A DNA stretch of 64,000 bases from Terriglobales bacterium (GCA_021372245.1 JAJFUV010000235.1:29360-93359); one strand, 5' to 3'. Shown: positions 42,966 to 52,358, counted from the stretch's first letter. Numbers and translations: made by a program. The notes: a model not told the origin generated them from the sequence alone.

Positions 42966-44348
42966 ATGAGATCCATACTTGTCGCGCTATCAGGTGCGGT
43001 TGTCGGTGCCGCGGTGGCGCAAGCGCAGCCGGTTCTGGATTCCCGCCTCAGCGCGGTGGAATCGGCCGCGAGGTCCGCTCAGTCGGCCGGTGACAACGCC
43101 TGGATGTTGGTAAGCGCCACCCTGGTCTTAATGATGACGGGACCGGGGCTGGCGTTGTTCTATGGCGGCCTGGTGCGGCGGAAGAACGTGCTGGGCACTA
43201 TGATGCACAGCTTCGTGCTGATGGCTGTGGTCACCGTGCTGTGGGCGTTCATCGGCTACAGCTTGGTTTTCAGCGAGGGAACCGGCTTCATCGGCGGCGG
43301 GCACTACGCGTTTCTAGGCGGCGTGGGGACGGCCCCCAACACGGACTACGCGCCCACCATCCCGCAACTGACCTTCATGGTGTATCAGCTCATGTTCGCC
43401 ATCATCACACCGGCACTCATCAGCGGCGCGTTCGCGGAGCGCATGAAGTTCAGTGCCATGCTGCTGTTCACCCTGTTGTGGACGCTGATCGTGTACTTTC
43501 CGATGGCGCACATGGTTTGGGGTAAAGGCGGCTGGCTGAATGCGTTCCTTGGCGGAGCGATTCCATGCCTGGACTTCGCCGGCGGTACGGTCGTGCATAT
43601 TACCTCCGGCGTCTCCGCGCTGGTCTGCGCGCTTTACCTCGGCAAAAGGCAAGGCTACCTGATCGAGCCGATCAAGCCCCACAGCGTGGTTCTGAGCGTC
43701 ATCGGCGCGTGCCTGCTGTGGGTGGGCTGGTTCGGTTTCAATGCCGGGAGCGCACTCAGCTCTTCAGGCCTGGCGACCAGCGCTTTCGTGGCTACGCACT
43801 TCGCCGCCGCGGCGGCAACGCTCGGGTGGATGTTCGCCGAGTGGATTCGCTCGGGCAAGCCCAGCGTGCTTGGCGCGGTGTCGGGGAGCGTGACGGGGTT
43901 GGTGGCCATTACGCCCGCCAGTGGCTTCGTGAAACCGGTGCCCGCGCTGGGTATTGGATTTGCGGCAGGCGTGATCTGTTACTTCATGGTGACGGTGGTC
44001 AAGCAGCGGCTCGGCTACGACGATTCGCTCGACGCGTTCGGTGTCCACGGCGTGGGCGGCTTCACCGGCGCCATGCTGACGGGCGTTCTTGCTACCAATG
44101 CCGTGAATGACGCGTTGAAAGACAGCGCCGGCTGTCCGCAGGCGCTCGGTGTCGTGGACGGTCACTGGGGTCAGTTGGGCAACCAGGCCATCAGCGCTGC
44201 CATCGCCATCGCCCTTGCCGTCGTGGGAACCTATCTTATCCTCAGGGTGTGTGACGCGATCTGCGGTGTGCGCGTGAGTCCCGAGCACGAAACCGAAGGC
44301 TTGGATCTCAGCATGCACGGCGAAGAAGGTTACAATTTCGAGTCCTAG
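42966..44348 (+). CDS. amtB: Ammonium transporter
   Basis: A 460-residue transporter with a signal peptide (about residues 1-22) and eleven membrane helices. The helix with FAGGTVVHITSGVSALVCAL carries the first pore His, and DAFGVHGVGGFTGAMLTG the second; NTDYAPTIPQLTFMVYQLMFA and PGLALFYGGLVRRKN are also typical of Amt. It conducts NH4+/NH3 across the inner membrane. It is followed after 15 bases by glnB, the usual amtB-PII pair, in which the PII protein plugs the channel when nitrogen is plentiful. The 157-base upstream gap shows no obvious sigma-54 box. Confidence 0.95.
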   Translation: MRSILVALSGAVVGAAVAQAQPVLDSRLSAVESAARSAQSAGDNAWMLVSATLVLMMTGPGLALFYGGLVRRKNVLGTMMHSFVLMAVVTVLWAFIGYSLVFSEGTGFIGGGHYAFLGGVGTAPNTDYAPTIPQLTFMVYQLMFAIITPALISGAFAERMKFSAMLLFTLLWTLIVYFPMAHMVWGKGGWLNAFLGGAIPCLDFAGGTVVHITSGVSALVCALYLGKRQGYLIEPIKPHSVVLSVIGACLLWVGWFGFNAGSALSSSGLATSAFVATHFAAAAATLGWMFAEWIRSGKPSVLGAVSGSVTGLVAITPASGFVKPVPALGIGFAAGVICYFMVTVVKQRLGYDDSLDAFGVHGVGGFTGAMLTGVLATNAVNDALKDSAGCPQALGVVDGHWGQLGNQAISAAIAIALAVVGTYLILRVCDAICGVRVSPEHETEGLDLSMHGEEGYNFES

Positions 44349-44363
44349 TGCGGCGAGGGTGCC

Positions 44364-44702
44364 ATGAAGAAAATCGAGGCGATCATACAGCCTTTCAAGC
44401 TGAACGACGTGCGCGAGGCGCTCAAAGGCATCGGCGTGGACGGCGTGACTGTGAGCGAGGTCCGCGGCCATGGCCGCCAGAAAGGCCACAAAGAGGTCTA
44501 CCGGGGGATGGAATACGAAGTAGACCTGCTGCCTAAAGTGAAATTGGAACTGATCGTCGCCGACGCCCGCGTGGAGGAGATTACCGGCGCCCTTTTGAAG
44601 AGCGCCCGCACGGGCAAGATCGGTGACGGCAAGATCTTTATCTATGACGTCCGGGAGGCGATCCGAATCCGCAATGACGACCGCGGCGATGCCGCCCTCT
44701 GA
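44364..44702 (+). CDS. glnB: Nitrogen regulatory protein PII
   Basis: A 112-residue PII trimer subunit. The T-loop EVYRGMEYEVDLLPK carries Tyr51, the uridylylation site, and ARTGKIGDGKIFIYDV holds the ATP/2-oxoglutarate-binding C-loop. It senses 2-oxoglutarate and ADP/ATP and controls AmtB and nitrogen-assimilation enzymes. It is between amtB and glnD; glnD starts inside its 3' end, so all three are one operon. The presence of both Tyr51 and GlnD argues for covalent regulation. Confidence 0.95.
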   Translation: MKKIEAIIQPFKLNDVREALKGIGVDGVTVSEVRGHGRQKGHKEVYRGMEYEVDLLPKVKLELIVADARVEEITGALLKSARTGKIGDGKIFIYDVREAIRIRNDDRGDAAL

Positions 44703-47112
44703 TCCGTCGCGCGAGGAGTTTCTCGCCTCGGGCGATGCCGCCGGAGTCCTGGCGCGGCGCACATCCGAAGTGGACCAGGCGGTACTCCGCGCATTCGAGG
44801 AGACGCTTGCCGTCCTTTACCGTTCAGGGCTCGCCGCCATCGCGGTGGGCGGCTACGGGCGGCGCGAACTGTTTCCGTATTCGGACGTAGATGTCCTCTT
44901 ATTGACCAGCAAGGATCTCAGCGGCGAAGGCGACCGGGCCGCCATCTCGTGTTTCGTTCAGAGGCTCTGGGACGCCGGATTGCGGCTCAGTCATTCCGTG
45001 CACACGGTGGAGGAGTGCACCACCCTGAATGTGCAGAACATCGAGCTGATGGTCAGCCTGCTCGACATGCGCCCATTGGCGGGCGACGCCCGGATGTTTG
45101 AGGACCTTTCCATCCGGTTTCCGAAATTCCTGCGCGAGGAGGGCCGCATCCTGGCGCGCCACATTTGCAGGCTGGCCCGTCCGCGCCACGACCGGTTCCA
45201 GAACACCGTCTACCACCTGGAACCCGACATAAAAGAATGTCCCGGCGGCATTCGCGATGTGCACCTGACCCACTGGCTGGAGCGCCTGCGTGCCGCGGTC
45301 GCCCAAGCGCCGCCGGAGGAGGCCATACAGTTTCTCGGCCGCTTGCGCTGCCTGCTGCACTACCGGGCCGGCCGCGACTCGAACCGGCTCAGTTTCGAAA
45401 TGCAGGAAGAGGCCGTCGCGCTCGAGTTCTTTGGCCGCCACACGCCGGCGGATTTCATGCGTGAGTATTACAGCCGGGCACTCACGATCCACCGCGCGGC
45501 CGTGGCCGCCATGGAGCAGGCCGAGGATACCGGCAGCAACCTGCTTAGCCAATTCCGTGCATGGCGCTCAAGATTGTCGAACGCCGACTTCAGCGTGGTG
45601 CGCGAGCAAGTGCACCTCAAGAATCCCATGCAGATGGAAGCCGATCCCGGACTGGCACTGCGCTTCTATCAGTTCATCGCGCGGCACGGCTTGAAACCGG
45701 CGCCGGAAAGCGAGGCGAGGATTGCGCGGAGCGCGTCTCGCGCCACTCCCCGTTGGGAAGACGCGGTGGCGTTGCTTCGGCAGCCGCATGCGCTGGAGGC
45801 GTTGCGGGCGATGCATTCGAGCGGTGTTTTGAAGACCTGGCTGCCGGAATGGGCCCGCATCGAGTGTCTGGTGGTGCGGGATTTCCATCATCGTTACACG
45901 GTGGATGAGCACTCGCTGGTCGCCATCGGCGAACTGGCTGCGCTGGGCGGCTCGACGCAGCCCGAGAAACTGCGCTTCCGGCAAGTGATCGAGGAAGTCG
46001 AGCAGCCGGAACTGTTGTCCTTTGCGCTCCTGTTCCACGACACGGGCAAGTCGGTAAGCATGACCGATCACGTAGTCGAATCGGAACGCCTTGCCTCCCA
46101 GGCACTCGAACGGTTGGGCGCTCCCGCCGATTCCCGGCGCGCGATTCTGTTTCTGGTGCGTCACCACGGCGACCTTTCCCTGGCCATGAGCACGCGCGAC
46201 CCCGCCGATCCGGCCACGAGCCAGTGGCTGGCGCGCCGCGTCGAGACCATCGAAAACCTCAGGCTACTTCTGCTGATCAGTTACGCCGACTCCAGCGCCG
46301 TACATCCAGGCTCCATGACTGCCTGGCGTATGGAGCAACTGTGGCGCATCTACGTGGAGGCTTACAGCGAACTCACGCGGGCGCTCGACATCGAGCGCAT
46401 CGGCGACCAGACCGGCGACGCGGTCGAGGCGTCCGGCTTCGAGGCCGGTTTCCCAACTCGCTACCTGCGGACGCAGACGCCGGAAGCGATCGAGGCGCAC
46501 CGCGCGCTGCACGAAGCCGCCGCCAGGCGCGGCGTGGCTGTCGACCTTCACAAACGCGAGGGTGTGTGGCGTCTCGCGCTTGCCGCGCGTGACCGCGCCG
46601 GCTTGTTCGCTTCCCTCTGCGGTGCAATCTCCGGTTTCGGCCTGAACATCCTCAAGGCGGAAGCATTTACGAACCGCCGCGGCATGGTCCTCGATATGTT
46701 CGCGTTTTCGGACCCGAACCGGAATCTCGACCTGAATCCCCCCGAGGTCGAGCGTTTCCGCGCCACGCTGGAGCGTGCGGCGCTGGGCAAAGTCGACCCT
46801 GTCGAACTCCTGAAGCGGCGGCCCAAGCCAAAGCTGCCCAGCCGGGGCGCGCACGTGGCCGGCGTGGTCTCGATCAACCAACGCGCCTCCGAGTCCGCAA
46901 CGCTCGTCGAAGTGACGGCGCAGGACCGTCCCGGCTTGCTTTACGACATCTCCAGGACAATTTCGGAGGCTGGCTGCGGCATCGACGTGGTGCTGGTGGA
47001 CACTGAGGCTCACAAGGCCCTGGATGTCTTCTACATCACCGCGAATGGAAAGAAGCTCGACGAAGCGAAAGCGGCCGCGCTGCGAGGCAAGCTGCTGGCG
47101 GTGATTCAATAG
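44674..47112 (+). CDS. glnD: [Protein-PII] uridylyltransferase/uridylyl-removing enzyme
   Basis: An 812-residue bifunctional enzyme. The nucleotidyltransferase domain has GGYGRRELFPYSDVDVLLL near residues 49-67; the HD hydrolase has HRYTVDEHSLVAIGEL near 408-423 and LLFHDTGKSVSMTDH near 452-466. Two ACT domains end the protein (DRAGLFASLCGAISGFGLNI and DRPGLLYDISRTISEAGCGI). It adds UMP to PII when nitrogen is scarce and removes it when glutamine is high. The start is placed at ATG 44674, overlapping glnB by 29 bases; ATG 44689 is the alternative. Confidence 0.95.
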   Translation: MTTAAMPPSDPSREEFLASGDAAGVLARRTSEVDQAVLRAFEETLAVLYRSGLAAIAVGGYGRRELFPYSDVDVLLLTSKDLSGEGDRAAISCFVQRLWDAGLRLSHSVHTVEECTTLNVQNIELMVSLLDMRPLAGDARMFEDLSIRFPKFLREEGRILARHICRLARPRHDRFQNTVYHLEPDIKECPGGIRDVHLTHWLERLRAAVAQAPPEEAIQFLGRLRCLLHYRAGRDSNRLSFEMQEEAVALEFFGRHTPADFMREYYSRALTIHRAAVAAMEQAEDTGSNLLSQFRAWRSRLSNADFSVVREQVHLKNPMQMEADPGLALRFYQFIARHGLKPAPESEARIARSASRATPRWEDAVALLRQPHALEALRAMHSSGVLKTWLPEWARIECLVVRDFHHRYTVDEHSLVAIGELAALGGSTQPEKLRFRQVIEEVEQPELLSFALLFHDTGKSVSMTDHVVESERLASQALERLGAPADSRRAILFLVRHHGDLSLAMSTRDPADPATSQWLARRVETIENLRLLLLISYADSSAVHPGSMTAWRMEQLWRIYVEAYSELTRALDIERIGDQTGDAVEASGFEAGFPTRYLRTQTPEAIEAHRALHEAAARRGVAVDLHKREGVWRLALAARDRAGLFASLCGAISGFGLNILKAEAFTNRRGMVLDMFAFSDPNRNLDLNPPEVERFRATLERAALGKVDPVELLKRRPKPKLPSRGAHVAGVVSINQRASESATLVEVTAQDRPGLLYDISRTISEAGCGIDVVLVDTEAHKALDVFYITANGKKLDEAKAAALRGKLLAVIQ

Positions 47113-47135
47113 CCGGCCGGCGGCGCGCGTCGGCT

Positions 47136-47528
47136 TTACGATTGGCAGCTTGACTGCCGCTGGCAGCGCGGACAAATTGCCCGGCGGCAGAGCAGCCCAA
47201 GCACGGGCAGGGTCACAGCCAGGAAAGCGGTTCCCACGACTGCGTCATTCGGGTACTTGGGATGCAGCCGGGTACTCAGGGCCGCGACATCGGAGAGCGC
47301 GATCAAGCCGATGGTGATCCAAAGCCATGCGCGGCGAGCTTTGAACGTCAGAATTCGCATCGCCTGGCGGTGAATGAAGAAAAGGCCCGCGGCCCCGAGC
47401 GCCAGGAAGATGTACTCCAGCGTGTAGTTGCTTTCGTCGCCGCGCGATATGTCGTGGCCCGCTGCCCAGATAAAATACAGTGCGATCAGGGCGCCGCCAA
47501 CCAGGAATCCCACCCGCCCATCTCTCAT
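47136..47528 (-). CDS. Small multi-span membrane protein of unknown function
   Basis: A 130-residue protein read from ATG 47528 with about four hydrophobic helices: VGFLVGGALIALYFIWAAG, YIFLALGAAGLFFIH, AWLWITIGLIALSDVAAL and TAFLAVTLPVLGLL. It ends with a Cys/Arg-rich tail containing CRRAICPRCQR, a possible zinc site at the cytoplasmic face. TATACT on the minus strand lies 7 bases before the start. It converges on glnD, 23 bases away. No family recognised. Confidence 0.6.
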   Translation of the reverse strand: MRDGRVGFLVGGALIALYFIWAAGHDISRGDESNYTLEYIFLALGAAGLFFIHRQAMRILTFKARRAWLWITIGLIALSDVAALSTRLHPKYPNDAVVGTAFLAVTLPVLGLLCRRAICPRCQRQSSCQS

Positions 47529-47609
47529 GGCCAGAAGTATACCATGGGGCCTGCGGCCGTCCACACGGAGCCTTTCATCCGGCTAAACTCAACATTGAGA
47601 CTCATCGCT

Positions 47610-48863
47610 ATGAAACAGATCTACCGTAGAACGTTCCTTGGCGGCGCGGTGGCTTCGGCCGCGTGGGCCGCTGCCAGACCCGTGCGCATCGGCATAGTGG
47701 GCGTCGGAGGGCGCGGCTATGGCCTCTTGCGCATTCTGCTGGACTTGGAAGGCGTCGAAATACCTGCGGTTTGCGATATCGACACGAAGCGCCTGGCCAG
47801 GGCACAGGACTTTGTCGAGAAGACCCGTGGCAAGCGGCCTGAAGGTTACTCGCGAGGCGAGGAAGACTTTCGCCGCCTTGCGGAGCGAACGGACCTGGAC
47901 GCCGTGCTGTGCGCCACCAGTTGGCAGTGGCACACGCCGGTAGCGCTGGCCGCCATGCGCGCCTCCAAGTATGCCGCCGTGGAAGTGCCTGCTGGCGTCA
48001 CGCTTGAGCAGTGCTGGGAACTGGTGAAGACCTCCGAGCAGACACGCATGCCGTGCATGATGCTCGAAAACGTCAACTACTTCCGCAACGTCATGCTCGT
48101 TCAGAACATGATCGACCAGGGCTTGTTCGGCGAAGTGGTGCACTGCGCCGGCGGGTATCATCACGACACGAGGTTCCTGGCGTTTCTCCAGAACGGGGAA
48201 TCGTCCTGGCGCACCAAGTTCGCCGAGAAGTTGAACGGCAATCTTTATCCGACGCATCCGATCGGCCCCATCGCGCGATGGATGAGGATCAACCACGGCG
48301 ACCGCTTTGCGCGGCTGGTGTCGATGAGCACGGTTTCGCGCGGCTTCAACGCTTATGCCGCACGCAAGTTAGGACCCGCGCACGAGTCCGCCACGCGTCG
48401 CTATGCCCAAGGCGACGTGAACACTACGCTCTTGAAGACGGAGCGCGGCTACACGGTGGCGCTGGGCTACGAGTGTCAGACGCCCCGGCCCTACGATCTC
48501 GCGTTCCGGGTACAGGGAACCAAGGGCAGCTATTCAGGTACCCTAGAGAAGATCTACGTGGAAAGCGACGATCCTACTCAAGGCGAGAAGTGGTCCGACC
48601 TGCAGCCTTACTACGACAAGTACGAACACCCCATGTGGAAGCAGGCCGTTTCGGCGGCGGGCCGTTACAGCCACGGCGGCGGCGACTTCTTCGTGCTGCG
48701 CGATTTTGTCGAAGCTGTGAGGCAGCGAAGCCAGACGCCCATCGACGTTTACGATTCCGCAACCTGGAGCGCCATATTCCCGCTCACCATTCAATCAGTG
48801 GCGGCCGGATCGAGTACGGTTGAATTTCCGGACTTCACTGGAGGAAAGTGGAGGAACGCATGA
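47610..48863 (+). CDS. Exported GH109-like Gfo/Idh/MocA oxidoreductase
   Basis: A 417-residue protein with a Tat-like signal (RRTFLGGAVASAAWA near residues 6-20) and an N-terminal NAD-binding Rossmann domain (IGIVGVGGRGYG near 27-38). The segment CMMLENVNYFRNVMLVQNMI, then GLFGEVVHCAGGYHHDTR, is shared with GH109 glycosidases, which use NAD+ to cleave alpha-N-acetylgalactosaminides. The start is set at ATG 47610, where the Tat signal begins. It overlaps the downstream dehydrogenase gene by 4 bases (ATGA). Function is either such a glycosidase or a sugar dehydrogenase. Confidence 0.8.
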   Translation: MKQIYRRTFLGGAVASAAWAAARPVRIGIVGVGGRGYGLLRILLDLEGVEIPAVCDIDTKRLARAQDFVEKTRGKRPEGYSRGEEDFRRLAERTDLDAVLCATSWQWHTPVALAAMRASKYAAVEVPAGVTLEQCWELVKTSEQTRMPCMMLENVNYFRNVMLVQNMIDQGLFGEVVHCAGGYHHDTRFLAFLQNGESSWRTKFAEKLNGNLYPTHPIGPIARWMRINHGDRFARLVSMSTVSRGFNAYAARKLGPAHESATRRYAQGDVNTTLLKTERGYTVALGYECQTPRPYDLAFRVQGTKGSYSGTLEKIYVESDDPTQGEKWSDLQPYYDKYEHPMWKQAVSAAGRYSHGGGDFFVLRDFVEAVRQRSQTPIDVYDSATWSAIFPLTIQSVAAGSSTVEFPDFTGGKWRNA

Positions 48864-49834
48864 CAAAAAAGAAGCCTTTACCCGGAAGAGAACCGGTAGG
48901 TCTGATCGGATTGGGATTGATGGGGCAGGGAATCGCCAGTTGCCTTCTGGCGCGTGGATTCCATGTCGTGGCCTATAACCGCACGGCCAGCCGCGCGCAG
49001 GCCAGCTTGAAGCACATCGGGCACGCGCTCGATGAGTTGGCGCGCCGGAAAGTGGTGACGCGCGCGGCCGTCGCGGATTGGAGGAAGCGCTACACGCTCA
49101 CCGATTCGATCGACGGATTGCGCGACTGCTTCTTCGTGGTTGAAACGGTGAAGGAGGACCTCGCGCTCAAGCGCGAGATCTACGATCAACTGGAAAGCGC
49201 CGTCAAGGCGCGCACCGTGATCGCATCCAACACATCAAGCATCCCCATCACAGTTTTGCAGAAAGGCCGGCGGCATCCGGAGCGCTTCATCGGTATGCAT
49301 TGGGGCGAGCCGGCCGAAATCATGCAGTATCTCGAGATTATTCCGGGCGAGGCGACCTCCCGCCGTACCATCGAACTCACGAAGGGTATCGGCGAGGTGT
49401 GCGGCAAGATGCCTACGGTGCTCAACTGCGACATCCGAGGCTTCATCTCCAACCGCCTGATGTACGCCATGCTGCGCGAGGCGTTCCACCTGGTCGAGGC
49501 CGGTATTGCCGATATCGAAACCGTCGATCGTTCCTACCGCAACGACATGGGCTGGTGGTCTACTATCGCCGGGCCCTTCCGCTGGATGGATCTCACCGGC
49601 GTTCCTGCCTATATGGCGGTCATGGAGGACCTGCTGCCCGAACTCGACAACTCGGCAAGAGTCCCCAAGCTGATGCGGGCGATGACGAAGAGCGGCGCCC
49701 TCGGCATCGCCAACCAGAAGGGCTTCTACAAGTACACCAAGGCGGAAGCCGCGAAGTGGGAGAAGGTCTGGGTGAATTTCACTTACGATATTCGCGGGCT
49801 GGCCGAGAAGTATCAGAAGCAGGTTAAGTTTTAA
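48860..49834 (+). CDS. 3-hydroxyacyl-CoA dehydrogenase-like protein
   Basis: A 324-residue protein from ATG 48860, with GGAGG five bases before. The Rossmann start GLIGLGLMGQGIASCLLARG (about residues 14-33), NTSSIPITVLQK and the catalytic-His region RFIGMHWGEPAEIMQYLEII match the 3-hydroxyacyl-CoA dehydrogenase family, but the usual H-F-F-N-P is H-W-G-E-P. The C-terminal helical domain has GFISNRLMYAMLREAFHLVE. Substrate may be a hydroxy acid or carnitine-like compound rather than fatty-acyl-CoA. Coupled to the MocA-like gene upstream and 4 bases from the EamA gene downstream. Confidence 0.82.
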   Translation: MTKKKPLPGREPVGLIGLGLMGQGIASCLLARGFHVVAYNRTASRAQASLKHIGHALDELARRKVVTRAAVADWRKRYTLTDSIDGLRDCFFVVETVKEDLALKREIYDQLESAVKARTVIASNTSSIPITVLQKGRRHPERFIGMHWGEPAEIMQYLEIIPGEATSRRTIELTKGIGEVCGKMPTVLNCDIRGFISNRLMYAMLREAFHLVEAGIADIETVDRSYRNDMGWWSTIAGPFRWMDLTGVPAYMAVMEDLLPELDNSARVPKLMRAMTKSGALGIANQKGFYKYTKAEAAKWEKVWVNFTYDIRGLAEKYQKQVKF

Positions 49835-49838
49835 GCGC

Positions 49839-50738
49839 ATGCGGAGCTGGCTGCTGCTGTTCGCATGCAACCTGATGTGGGCCTTGCAGTTTACCTGCAT
49901 CAAACTGGTTGAGGGCCAGGTGGGAGGCCTCTTCACCGTGTGGGCGCCCATGACGCTCGCCACCGTGATGCTCTACCCGCTGATCCGCTTGGAAAAGCAC
50001 CGCACGCCGCTCAACAAGAAGGACGCCCTGACTTTCCTGATGCTCGCCGGGCTCGGCATCTTTCCTGGACAGGTGATCATGACCTGGGGAACGCGGCTGT
50101 CGCTGGCGAGCAACGCCGCCATGCTTATGCTTACCATGCCGGTGAGCACGGCTCTGTTCGCGGTGCTATTCCTGCGGGAGCGCATGATACCGGTGCGCTG
50201 GGTGAGCTTCGCTGCGGCCCTGGTGGGAGTCGTACTGTGCTCGGGCGGCGACCTGCGGAACCTGAACTTCAGCAGCGGGTATCTGGTGGGCAATTTCCTG
50301 ATATTCGTTGGCACGCTCGGAAGCGCATTCTACAATTCCTACGGCAAGCGGATGCTGGAGCGGTACTCGGCCATGGAGATGCTCTTCTACAGCTACGTGG
50401 CCATGTTTATCATCGTCACGCCGCTGGTCGTCTGGCTTGAGCCGGGGAGCTTTCTGGCCGTGCCGCATTTCACCCGGCAAACCTGGACCGGCATGGGATT
50501 GCTCACGTTCTTCCACAATTACCTTTCGATGGTGCTGTTCCTGAAAGCGCTGCAGAAGTTGGACGCCATTCAGGCCGCGTTGTGCAACTACCTGGTGACG
50601 GCTTTCGGCTTGCCTGTGGCCGCTATCTGGCTGGGCGAGCGATTGAGCCCCGCCGCCATCACGGGCGGAGTGTTGGTGCTGGCCAGCACACTGGCCATCA
50701 CCATTTGGGAAGAATTTCGAAAGCCGGAACAAGCCTGA
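49839..50738 (+). CDS. DMT-superfamily transporter (EamA domain)
   Basis: A 299-residue membrane protein with ten predicted helices in two repeats of five. Marks of the EamA family are the opening helix LLLFACNLMWALQFTCIKLV, the end of the first half (AAMLMLTMPVSTALFAVLFLRERM) and of the second (LCNYLVTAFGLPVAAIWLGERLSPAAITGG). It moves metabolites such as amino acids or nucleotide sugars; the substrate here is unknown. It begins 4 bases after the dehydrogenase gene, so it is the third gene of the operon that starts at 47610. Confidence 0.88.
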   Translation: MRSWLLLFACNLMWALQFTCIKLVEGQVGGLFTVWAPMTLATVMLYPLIRLEKHRTPLNKKDALTFLMLAGLGIFPGQVIMTWGTRLSLASNAAMLMLTMPVSTALFAVLFLRERMIPVRWVSFAAALVGVVLCSGGDLRNLNFSSGYLVGNFLIFVGTLGSAFYNSYGKRMLERYSAMEMLFYSYVAMFIIVTPLVVWLEPGSFLAVPHFTRQTWTGMGLLTFFHNYLSMVLFLKALQKLDAIQAALCNYLVTAFGLPVAAIWLGERLSPAAITGGVLVLASTLAITIWEEFRKPEQA

Positions 50739-50802
50739 GACGCCGTCCATCTGCCCATGCTGAGTTCCGTATTGCTATCCTTTCCTTATTCAGGATCTTC
50801 CA

Positions 50803-52356
50803 ATGAAAGATAATGTTGCCATTTTCGATACGACTTTGAGAGACGGCGAACAAGCCGCCGGAACCCGCCTCGGCAGCCGCGAGAAGCTTACCATCGCACG
50901 GCAGTTGTCCCGCCTGAACATCGACATTATCGAAGCCGGGTACCCGGCGTCCTCGCCCGAGGACTTCGAAGCCGTCAGGCTGCTGTCCAGGGAAATCGAC
51001 AACGCCACTATCTGTGCCCTTTCGCGCGCGGTGGCCAGCGACATCGATGCCTGCGGCAAGGCCCTGGCGAAGGCCAAGCGCGCACGGATTCACACCGGCA
51101 TTGGCGTTTCCGACATTCACATCCTTGGCAAGTTCCGCGACGAAAAGTATGGCAAGACGCTGGCCGAGAAGCGCGTCAAGCTGATCAAAATGGCCGTCGA
51201 CGCCGTCAAGATGGCCAAGGGATTGGCGGACGAGGTGGAGTTCTACGCCGAAGACGCCGGGCGCGCCGATCCGGAATACCTGTTCGAGATGCTGGAAGCG
51301 GCCATCGGCGCCGGTGCGAACGTGGTGAACATTCCCGACACCACCGGCTACACCGTACCCGAACAGTTCGGCGGGCTCATCCGGTCCATTCGTGAAAAAG
51401 TGCCGAATATCGACAAGGCCGTCATCAGCGTGCATTGCCACGACGATTTGGGTATGGCGGTGGCCAACACGCTGGCCGGCGTTCACAACGGCGCCCGGCA
51501 GGTGGAAGGCACCATCAACGGCATTGGGGAACGTGCTGGAAACGCAGCGCTCGAGGAAGTAGTGATGGCCTTGCGCACGCGCGCCGACTACTTCGGCCTC
51601 CGCACGAGGATCCACACCAACGAGTTCTATCGCACCAGCCGGCTGGTAGCGGACATGCTGGGCATGATCGTGCCGGCGAACAAGGCCGTGGTGGGCGGCA
51701 ACGCTTTCTCTCACAGCTCCGGCATTCACGTGGATGGCTTCCTGAAGAAGCGTGAGACTTACGAGATCATGCGGCCGGAGGACGTGGGCTTCAGCGAAAG
51801 CCGCGTGGTGCTCACGGCGCGCACCGGACGCCACGGTTTGCGCGACCGGCTGGCGAAGCTCGGCTACAAATTGTCGCAGCCTGAGTTGAACCAGGCTTAC
51901 CAGCGGTTCCTCGCGGTGGCGGACAAGAAGCAGGAGGTCTTTGACGAAGATCTCATCGCCATTCTCCACGGCCAGCTCGGCGAGGTGCCGGCAGTCTATA
52001 GTTTGGACTACCTGCACACTTACAGCGGAACCGCGGCGATCCCCACTGCCACCGTGCGCATGAAGGTGCGGGATGAGGTGAAGGAAGGCGCGACGGTCGG
52101 CAACGGGCAGGTGGATGCGGTTTATCGGGCCATTGCCATGGTGACCCGCAGTTCGGCGCGTCTGACTCGTTACGAGATCCGCGCCGTCACCAGCGGCACC
52201 GAAGCGCTGGGGGAAGTTACCGTGCAAATGGAGGAGGGCGGCCGGCGCGTGCTGGGCCGCGGTACCTCCACGGACGTGATCGAAGCCAGCGCCAAAGCTT
52301 ACGTCGACGGTCTCAACAAGCTTGCGGATCTGGCACAATCAGGACAGGCAGACTGA
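50803..52356 (+). CDS. leuA: 2-isopropylmalate synthase
   Basis: A 517-residue enzyme of leucine synthesis that joins acetyl-CoA to 2-oxoisovalerate. FDTTLRDGEQAAGTRLGSREK opens the catalytic DRE-TIM barrel, metal-binding histidines lie in SVHCHDDLGMAVANTLAGVH, and EGTINGIGERAGNAALEE follows; the C-terminal regulatory domain with GTAAIPTATVRMKVRDEV is present, so leucine feedback is likely. Homocitrate or citramalate synthase is less likely, given length and motif match with LeuA. It is followed 2 bases later by the HTH-TPR gene. Confidence 0.9.
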   Translation: MKDNVAIFDTTLRDGEQAAGTRLGSREKLTIARQLSRLNIDIIEAGYPASSPEDFEAVRLLSREIDNATICALSRAVASDIDACGKALAKAKRARIHTGIGVSDIHILGKFRDEKYGKTLAEKRVKLIKMAVDAVKMAKGLADEVEFYAEDAGRADPEYLFEMLEAAIGAGANVVNIPDTTGYTVPEQFGGLIRSIREKVPNIDKAVISVHCHDDLGMAVANTLAGVHNGARQVEGTINGIGERAGNAALEEVVMALRTRADYFGLRTRIHTNEFYRTSRLVADMLGMIVPANKAVVGGNAFSHSSGIHVDGFLKKRETYEIMRPEDVGFSESRVVLTARTGRHGLRDRLAKLGYKLSQPELNQAYQRFLAVADKKQEVFDEDLIAILHGQLGEVPAVYSLDYLHTYSGTAAIPTATVRMKVRDEVKEGATVGNGQVDAVYRAIAMVTRSSARLTRYEIRAVTSGTEALGEVTVQMEEGGRRVLGRGTSTDVIEASAKAYVDGLNKLADLAQSGQAD

Positions 52357-52358
52357 CC

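Noticed and set aside
50698..52338. Open frame of 546 residues antisense to leuA
   Set aside because: Composition (His, Arg, Gly, Val rich) is that of a shadow frame; leuA on the other strand is fully motif-supported.
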